From Lachnospiraceae bacterium UBA3711 (lineage in GTDB: Bacteria > Bacillota > Clostridia > Lachnospirales > Lachnospiraceae), in the NCBI GenBank assembly GCA_002371345.1, contig DFHY01000037.1, positions 16,405-27,698 of the forward strand: a DNA stretch of 11,294 nucleotides, in the 5' to 3' direction. This document shows positions 6,984 to 11,294 of the stretch, in pieces; the first letter of the stretch is position 1; every line of letters starts with the position of its first letter. A program made the position numbers and the translations under genes. The notes beneath the pieces were generated by a model. It was not told where the DNA came from, ran no database searches, and was given only the letters and a program-made list of their open reading frames with translations.

Positions 6984-7715
6984 TCATCTCGCCTCGATCT
7001 GCGAAAACACCTCCCCGATCGCGTCCGTGATCACCAGGTCCGCTCCGGCGTCGCGTGCCGTCGCTCCCTTATTGATCAGCACCAGCTTCCTGCCGTGGAA
7101 ATAATCAATCAGCCCCGCCGCCGGATACACCACCAGACTCGTACCTCCTATGATCAGCACATCCGCGTTCCGGATATAAGAGACAGACTTACTCATAATG
7201 CTGTTGTCCAGTCCCTCCTCGTACAGCACGACATCCGGCTTAACCATGCCCCCGCACTTCTCACACTTCGGGACACCGTCGGCATTCTTCACATACTCCG
7301 CGTCATAGAACTCTCCGCAGCGCGTGCAGTAATTCCGAAGCACCGATCCGTGCAGCTCAAGTACCTCGCGGCTTCCCGCCTTCTGATGCAGGCCGTCAAT
7401 GTTCTGGGTGATGACCGCCCTCAGCTTTCCCGCCTTCTCAAGCTCCGCCAGCTTAAGATGCGCCGCGTTAGGCATCGCGTCCAGCGCCAGCATCTTATCC
7501 TTGTAGAAGCGGTAGAACTCCTCCGGCTTCCTGACAAAGAAAGAATGGCTGATAATCGTCTCCGGCGGATAGTCATACTTCATATGATAGAGACCGTCCT
7601 GGCTCCGGAAGTCCGGTATGCCGCTCTCTGTCGAGACTCCGGCGCCGCCGAAGAATACAATATTGTCACTGCCGTCGATAATCTCCTGCAGCTGCCTTAC
7701 CTTATCCATATCCAT
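6984..7715 (-). CDS. cobB: Sir2-family NAD-dependent protein deacylase
   Basis: The 243-residue product has every landmark of a sirtuin, which removes acyl groups from lysines using NAD+ and yields nicotinamide and O-acyl-ADP-ribose. Seen in order: the Rossmann NAD-binding stretch F-F-G-G-A-G-V-S-T-E-S-G-I-P-D-F-R (21-37), T-Q-N-I-D-G-L-H (103-110), the catalytic His122 in L-H-G-S, the zinc cysteines Cys130, Cys133, Cys151 and Cys154, V-V-L-Y-E-E (162-167), and G-T-S (191-193) with V-L-I-N-K-G (212-217) for NAD. AGGAGG at 7723-7728 lies 7 nt before ATG. A second in-frame Met follows two codons later. It appears monocistronic with its own promoter. The physiological substrates cannot be read from sequence. 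Confidence 0.95.
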   Translation of the reverse strand: MDMDKVRQLQEIIDGSDNIVFFGGAGVSTESGIPDFRSQDGLYHMKYDYPPETIISHSFFVRKPEEFYRFYKDKMLALDAMPNAAHLKLAELEKAGKLRAVITQNIDGLHQKAGSREVLELHGSVLRNYCTRCGEFYDAEYVKNADGVPKCEKCGGMVKPDVVLYEEGLDNSIMSKSVSYIRNADVLIIGGTSLVVYPAAGLIDYFHGRKLVLINKGATARDAGADLVITDAIGEVFSQIEAR

Positions 7716-7777
7716 TTACAGCCCTCCTTCAATGCCGTCAATATGACCGACCCGGAACATTTCACTGTCACACAATG

Positions 7778-7786
7778 ATTATACCA
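7778..7786 (-). promoter_or_regulatory. Extended -10 promoter of the deacylase gene
   Basis: The minus strand reads TGGTATAAT, an extended -10 element with a perfect TATAAT. No good -35 box stands at 16-18 nt; TTGGTT at 19 nt is the nearest. The start point would be about 7771, some 55 nt before the start codon. Confidence 0.6.
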
Positions 7787-7809
7787 CTTCTGTACGCCCG
7801 CAAACCAAT

Positions 7810-7829
7810 TCCGCACAGAGGGATGCGGA
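7810..7829. other. Inverted repeat upstream of the deacylase promoter
   Basis: TCCGCA (7810-7815) and TGCGGA (7824-7829) are perfect 6-bp arms around 8 nt. The site lies just upstream of the expected -35 region of the deacylase promoter. It could be an operator or chance; there is no T tract that would make it a terminator. Confidence 0.25.
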
Positions 7830-7925
7830 CATTTTCCTGGATCATTTACCAATCAGTGTCCTCAGCAAATCAAGCTGCTATAAGTTCAAGGCTCACTTGC
7901 GAGTCTTGTGCGATGAATAATAAAT

Positions 7926-7951
7926 CAGCCGTCCACACAGTGGAGCGGCTG
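7926..7951 (-). terminator. Intrinsic terminator of the sortase gene
   Basis: On the minus strand CAGCCG-C-TCCAC-TGT-GTGGA-CGGCTG forms an 11-bp stem with one bulged C and a three-base loop. It is followed by ATTTATTATTC. It starts 12 nt after the sortase stop codon. Confidence 0.8.
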
Positions 7952-7963
7952 TTCAAAATACTG

Positions 7964-8929
7964 TTAAGCTGACAGGTACACCTGCACCAGTACGCCCTGC
8001 AGGATCCGGCGCGTCGCGTCATTTCCCGTACACGTGGACAGAGTCACGATCCTGTCCTTTGTGGTGACGCTGACGTCCCCGCACTTGATCTCACTGGAAG
8101 CAATCGACTTGTCGATAAACTTCTTAAAGTCCTCCTCCGAGAAACGGATGATATACGGGTCGCCGATCTTGCTCACTACCGAGCTGGAGAAGATCCGGTA
8201 CTGATATATGAAGTCTTTCGTGAATATCCAGAAGTAAGGATTCTTGTCAAGTGTCTCCTGCTCGCTGAACTTCTTCAGCTGCCCGAACATAGAGCCGTTC
8301 TTCATGTTATGGCCGTAGATGATAGTATTCTGGTCAGAGAAAAACGGCGAATTGTCACAATTCTCGAATATGCACCCGGCGAAGTTATCAACTTTCTTGA
8401 AGGTCCGGTGCAGATAATAGTCATTATCCTTCGCCTGGGCGACCGGATACGATATATTCACAGCTCCAACCCGGATCCACCCGATAACCTCAGAGTTGAT
8501 CTCCTGAAGCTCCTTGAAATTGATAGGGTTCACAAGCTTCGGAAGAGACTTCGTCTCCCCGTTCTCAACCGCGCTCTCACGATACGCGCTGTCAAGGACG
8601 GATGCTCTGGCCGAAGTATCCTCCAGCTGTGCCAGATCCTTCAGCACCTCGCCTTTGGAAGACTCCGGCACGTCCGGCGTATCCGTCTCAGACGAACCGG
8701 CCGCAGGTGTGTCCGGGTTCCCGGTCACCGGCGCTGCAAACTCCTCGTTCAGATCCTTGTACTCATCGGATCCTTGCTTGTAGTCCCTGTAATAGCCGAA
8801 CAGTCTCCAGCCCGAATAGCAGAAGACCCCCACAGCGACCACAAGCAGCAGCGTAATAATGAATGTTCCAAATGCGCTGCCCTCATTCCGGTATTTACTC
8901 CTTCCTGCTCCCCCTCGTCTGTATGCCAT
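7964..8929 (-). CDS. srtB: Class B sortase (membrane-bound cysteine transpeptidase)
   Basis: The chosen start gives 321 residues: ATG at 8929 follows AGGGGA closely, whereas the longer frame to a TTG at 9001 would run into the dispersed repeat. A basic cytoplasmic N-terminus (MAYRRGGAGRSKYR) precedes a membrane segment (about 20-40), an acidic, Pro/Thr/Ser-rich linker (about 53-125) and the catalytic domain (about 130-321). The domain shows I-G-W-I and Y-P-V (149-163), D-N-D-Y-Y-L-H (168-174), catalytic His207 in I-Y-G-H-N-M, Cys300 in T-L-S-T-C and Arg307 or Arg308 in the R-R-I-L strand; these are class B features. Sortases cut a C-terminal motif and join the protein to the peptidoglycan crossbridge. 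The S-K-P-T-G protein at 5060-9 is a candidate substrate. No confident promoter is visible; it may be read through from asnS. Confidence 0.93.
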   Translation of the reverse strand: MAYRRGGAGRSKYRNEGSAFGTFIITLLLVVAVGVFCYSGWRLFGYYRDYKQGSDEYKDLNEEFAAPVTGNPDTPAAGSSETDTPDVPESSKGEVLKDLAQLEDTSARASVLDSAYRESAVENGETKSLPKLVNPINFKELQEINSEVIGWIRVGAVNISYPVAQAKDNDYYLHRTFKKVDNFAGCIFENCDNSPFFSDQNTIIYGHNMKNGSMFGQLKKFSEQETLDKNPYFWIFTKDFIYQYRIFSSSVVSKIGDPYIIRFSEEDFKKFIDKSIASSEIKCGDVSVTTKDRIVTLSTCTGNDATRRILQGVLVQVYLSA

Positions 8930-8947
8930 AGTCTTCCCCTTATTCTG

Positions 8948-9027
8948 TGATGTAGAGGCCAAAAGCCCTGAAGCCGAGGCAAACCAGCTTGCCGGAGGCA
9001 AAAGGTACTCTTGACCCCAACATCATA
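8948..9027 (-). repeat. Dispersed repeat, copy 2 (long form, MITE-like) in front of srtB
   Basis: The 62 nt at 8966-9027 match copy 1 at 51 positions. This copy also has imperfect terminal inverted repeats: 8948-8965 pairs with 9008-9025 at 14 of 18 positions, beginning TGATGT. The conserved inner hairpin TTGCC-GGA-GGCAA lies at 8989-9001. It ends about 19 nt before the sortase start codon, so it would form part of the leader of srtB if transcription comes from upstream. No coding capacity and no transposase are seen. Confidence 0.75.
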
Positions 9028-9146
9028 CTGTCCGTAGCCATCTCCCAGCCGAAAATCACGGCTTCGTCCCGCACGGCAGAACCTGTCAAGCATCCGCCAG
9101 GCCGCGCCCCTCAGCGGAATCGATAAAGCATACTTACGGTTCCGGC

Positions 9147-10544
9147 TCAGATCAGGCTTCCGACTGTCCTCGGATACGGAAGCACGTCACGTATGTTGCT
9201 CACTCCGGTCAGGTACATCACCAGACGCTCGAAGCCCAGGCCGAAGCCCGCGTGCCTCGTGGTTCCGAAGCGGCGGATGTCCAGATAGTACTTGTACTCA
9301 TCCTCGCTCATGCCAAGCTCGTCGATCCTGGCCTTGAGAACGTCGAAGCGCTCCTCCCTCTGCGAGCCTCCGATGATCTCTCCGATACCCGGAACCAGGC
9401 AGTCCGCCGCCGCGACGGTCTTGCCGTCCTCGTTCAGCTTCATATAGAACGCCTTGATCTCCCTCGGATAATCGGTGACAAAGACCGGGCGCTTGAAGAT
9501 CTGCTCCGTAAGATATCTCTCGTGCTCGGTCTGCAGGTCGCAGCCCCAGCTCACCTTGTAGTCAAACTTATCGTTGTTCTCCTCGAGAAGTTTAACCGCC
9601 TCAGTATAGGTCACACGCCCGAACTCAGAGTTCATGACATGATTCAGACGGTCCAGCAGGCCCTTGTCTACAAAGCTGTTGAAGAAGTTCATCTCCTCCG
9701 GCGCATTTTCAAGAACATAGCGGAAAATAAACTTTAGCATATCCTCCGCGAGATCCATGTCATCCTCAAGATCCGCAAATGCGATCTCCGGCTCGATCAT
9801 CCAGAACTCCGCGGCATGGCGCGTCGTGTTGGAATTCTCAGCCCTGAAGGTCGGTCCGAAGGTATAGACATTCCTGAACGCCTGCGCGAACGGCTCTACG
9901 TCGAGCTGCCCGGATACTGTAAGGTGAGTTGACTGTCCGAAGAAATCCTTCGAAAAATCGACCGCTCCGTCATCAGTTCTCGGCAGATCCGCAAGATCCA
10001 GCGTCGTCGCGCGGAACATCTCACCCGCGCCTTCGGCGTCGGTTCCTGTAATGATCGGCGTGTGAATATATACGAAGTTCCTCTCCTGGAAAAACTTGTG
10101 GATCGCGTACGCCGCCAACGAACGCACCCTGAACGTCGCCTGGAACAGGTTTGTCCTCGGTCTGAGATGCGGAACCGTTCTCAGGTACTCCACAGTATGT
10201 CTCTTCTTCTGCATCGGATAGTCCGGCGTAGACGCGCCCTCCAGAACAACGCTCTGTGCCTGGATCTCAAACGGCTGCTTCGCGTTCGGAGTCTCCACCA
10301 GCTCGCCGGTCACGATCACGGCCGAGCCGACGTTATACTTGCAGATATCCGCGAAATTCTCAAGCTTCTCCGCCGAAAACACGACCTGCAGCGTCTCAAA
10401 GAACGTTCCGTCGTGCAGCACCAGGAATCCGAAGGTCTTCGAATCGCGGATCGACCGGACCCATCCGCCTACCGTGACCGTACTTCCTATGTATTCCCCC
10501 CGGTTTCTGTATAACTCCTTAACTGTTACGAATTTCGTGTCCAT
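9147..10544 (-). CDS. asnS: Asparaginyl-tRNA synthetase
   Basis: The 465-residue product matches the usual bacterial length and charges tRNA(Asn) with asparagine in the cytoplasm. An N-terminal OB-type anticodon-binding domain (about 1-105, with [12 protein letters not shown]) is followed by the class II catalytic core: motif 1 around 151-167, motif 2 as [16 protein letters not shown] (233-248), and motif 3 as G-F-G-L-G-F-E-R (433-440). The A-E-F-W-M-I-E-P-E block and the sequence as a whole favour AsnRS over AspRS. The start at ATG 10544 has AGGAG about 12 nt upstream, which is a long spacing; an in-frame extension to a TTG at 10631 would run through the hairpin repeat and the -10 box, so I rejected it. 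No T-box leader is present. Confidence 0.96.
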   Translation of the reverse strand: MDTKFVTVKELYRNRGEYIGSTVTVGGWVRSIRDSKTFGFLVLHDGTFFETLQVVFSAEKLENFADICKYNVGSAVIVTGELVETPNAKQPFEIQAQSVVLEGASTPDYPMQKKRHTVEYLRTVPHLRPRTNLFQATFRVRSLAAYAIHKFFQERNFVYIHTPIITGTDAEGAGEMFRATTLDLADLPRTDDGAVDFSKDFFGQSTHLTVSGQLDVEPFAQAFRNVYTFGPTFRAENSNTTRHAAEFWMIEPEIAFADLEDDMDLAEDMLKFIFRYVLENAPEEMNFFNSFVDKGLLDRLNHVMNSEFGRVTYTEAVKLLEENNDKFDYKVSWGCDLQTEHERYLTEQIFKRPVFVTDYPREIKAFYMKLNEDGKTVAAADCLVPGIGEIIGGSQREERFDVLKARIDELGMSEDEYKYYLDIRRFGTTRHAGFGLGFERLVMYLTGVSNIRDVLPYPRTVGSLI

Positions 10545-10570
10545 CTCTTTCGTCTTCTCCTTATTATATT

Positions 10571-10614
10571 CTGTGATATTGGGGTTAAAACACCTTTTGC
10601 CCCCAACTATGATG
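10571..10614 (-). repeat. Short hairpin derivative of the dispersed repeat in the asnS leader
   Basis: TTGGGG (10579-10584) pairs with CCCCAA (10601-10606), and AAAA (10587-10590) pairs with TTTT (10595-10598), centred on one axis. The flank ATTCTGTGAT (10568-10577) is identical to 8942-8951 beside copy 2, and CTATGATG closes the other side as in the long copies. It looks like an element lacking the central part. It would lie within the asnS 5' leader. Confidence 0.55.
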
Positions 10615-10630
10615 TACGGATTGTTCCGCA

Positions 10631-10639
10631 ATTATATCA
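10631..10639 (-). promoter_or_regulatory. Extended -10 promoter of asnS
   Basis: The minus strand reads TGATATAAT, an extended -10 element with a perfect TATAAT. TGGAAA stands 17 nt upstream as a weak -35 box. Transcription would start near 10624, giving a leader of about 80 nt that contains the hairpin repeat. Confidence 0.6.
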
Positions 10640-10825
10640 GATCTTACTGTATCTTTCCACACACGGCGGTCGGTCAGCTGAGTTTGTGCCGGAGAGAGTT
10701 ACTGTTAGCTGCCCCGCCCTCCCCACACACTCCTGCAGGGTTCCATCGGCGGAAGCAGGCTGTGGAAACATGCGGGAATGTGCAGAGAGCGGTGCAGTGA
10801 ATTGCCAATGTTTCGCCCCGGCCCT

Positions 10826-11294
10826 TCACCCCGCGGCAGCGTCCGTGAAGCTGTAGAACTCATTCCCGGATGCCTGAAACAGATCCGTGGAATCCTGTAT
10901 TCCGTAATAGTACCACTCGTCCTCTCCCGGATTCAGGAGGTATGTGTTGTACTCATCATATCCGACTATGCATTTGACGCCTTCCGAAGTCACCGCGAGC
11001 ACCGGCTTGTCATGCGACACGAAGTAAAGAACCTCCTCCAGCGTGCAGCCGGTAAGATCAACCACCTGCCTGCCAAGCCCGTCCTCCAGAGTCTTCCTGT
11101 CAACGGTTCCGCTGCGCATGACGACCGGAATATTCTTATCCTCGATCTCATACTTATTCTTCCTGTCTCCGCGGACCCACACATAATTCTGGTTATAGTC
11201 AACGACTACTCCGAACAGCTTATCCGCCAGGATGACAGCGTCATTCGGATATGTGCACAGAGCGTCCAAGCCGCCAGCGGCGTACACGCTGTAC
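10826..11294 (-). CDS. C-terminal part of a C39-peptidase-like domain protein (partial)
   Basis: The frame runs off the window edge, so only about the last 156 residues are present and the start is outside. The visible part resembles the papain-like C39-family domain found in large membrane or exported clostridial proteins: a segment L-D-A-L-C-T-Y-P-N-D-A-V-I-L-A-D, then V-V-D-L-T-G-C-T-L-E-E-V-L-Y-F-V-S, P-V-L-A-V-T, and I-V-G-Y-D-E-Y-N-T-Y-L-L-N-P near the end. True C39 enzymes have a His in the strand before V-G-Y-D; here that position appears to be a Cys, so the protein may be a non-catalytic relative. The assignment is from recalled family resemblance and is only moderately secure. No clear terminator is seen in the 190 nt before the asnS promoter. 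Confidence 0.6.
   Translation of the reverse strand, partial: YSVYAAGGLDALCTYPNDAVILADKLFGVVVDYNQNYVWVRGDRKNKYEIEDKNIPVVMRSGTVDRKTLEDGLGRQVVDLTGCTLEEVLYFVSHDKPVLAVTSEGVKCIVGYDEYNTYLLNPGEDEWYYYGIQDSTDLFQASGNEFYSFTDAAAG

Noticed and set aside
6906..7778. A 290-codon open frame on the plus strand opposite the deacylase gene
   Set aside because: It is antisense to a clear sirtuin, has a low-complexity basic composition and no family resemblance; it is a shadow of GC-biased codons.
8309..8950. A 213-codon open frame on the plus strand opposite the sortase gene
   Set aside because: The minus-strand frame encodes an intact sortase with all catalytic residues; the opposite frame shows no recognisable domain.
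8930..9001. A 24-residue N-terminal extension of the sortase from a TTG codon
   Set aside because: It would be encoded by the dispersed repeat; the ATG at 8929 has a close Shine-Dalgarno and gives the usual basic N-terminus before the membrane segment.
9061..9089. A sigma-A promoter for srtB starting from the perfect TTGACA at 9089-9084
   Set aside because: No acceptable -10 box stands 16-18 nt downstream; the sequence there is CGAAGC.
10545..10631. A 29-residue N-terminal extension of asnS from a TTG codon
   Set aside because: It would run through the hairpin repeat and begin inside the predicted -10 box; family length fits the ATG at 10544.
10545..10825. A T-box riboswitch in front of asnS
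   Set aside because: T-box leaders are common for Firmicutes synthetase genes, but the conserved AGGGTGG-ACCGCG sequence is absent and the predicted leader is only about 80 nt.

Overview
The window looks like a chromosomal segment of a Gram-positive Clostridia, most likely of the Lachnospiraceae type. This is inferred from strong AGGAGG ribosome binding sites, the rpsF-ssb-rpsR operon, a class B sortase, a very large wall-anchored protein with Cna-B-like domains, and the style of the proteins. No species can be named. Every gene I can support lies on the minus strand, so transcription runs from high to low coordinates.

In transcription order the layout is as follows. 11294-10826 holds the C-terminal part of a C39-peptidase-like protein that enters from the window edge. 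10544-9147 is asnS (asparaginyl-tRNA synthetase), with an extended -10 promoter. 8929-7964 is a class B sortase closed by a strong hairpin terminator. 7715-6984 is a Sir2-family NAD-dependent deacylase with its own extended -10 promoter. 6650-5540 is the operon rpsF-ssb-rpsR (ribosomal protein S6, single-stranded DNA-binding protein, ribosomal protein S18), with a clear promoter upstream and a GC-rich hairpin terminator downstream. 5060-9 is a 1683-residue secreted, multidomain surface protein with its own promoter and a C-terminal sorting signal.

Two themes go beyond housekeeping. First, a sortase B and a probable sortase substrate lie less than 3 kb apart. The substrate ends in S-K-P-T-G-D, a membrane segment and a basic tail, and its stalk contains three modules with the Lys/Glu/Asn pattern expected for self-forming isopeptide bonds. 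It also has a tandem array of three related modules and a ten-copy pentapeptide stretch. Its middle third (about nt 1800-3300) is much AT-richer than the rest of the gene, so the protein appears to be a mosaic. Second, a previously unannotated dispersed repeat, about 62-80 nt and resembling a MITE or REP element, lies upstream of the surface-protein gene and directly upstream of the sortase gene. A short hairpin-only derivative lies in the asnS leader.

I found no CRISPR array, tRNA, rRNA, insertion sequence with a transposase, T-box or recognisable riboswitch. The most speculative points are the function of the dispersed repeat, the exact sortase-substrate pairing and the ligand of the surface protein.
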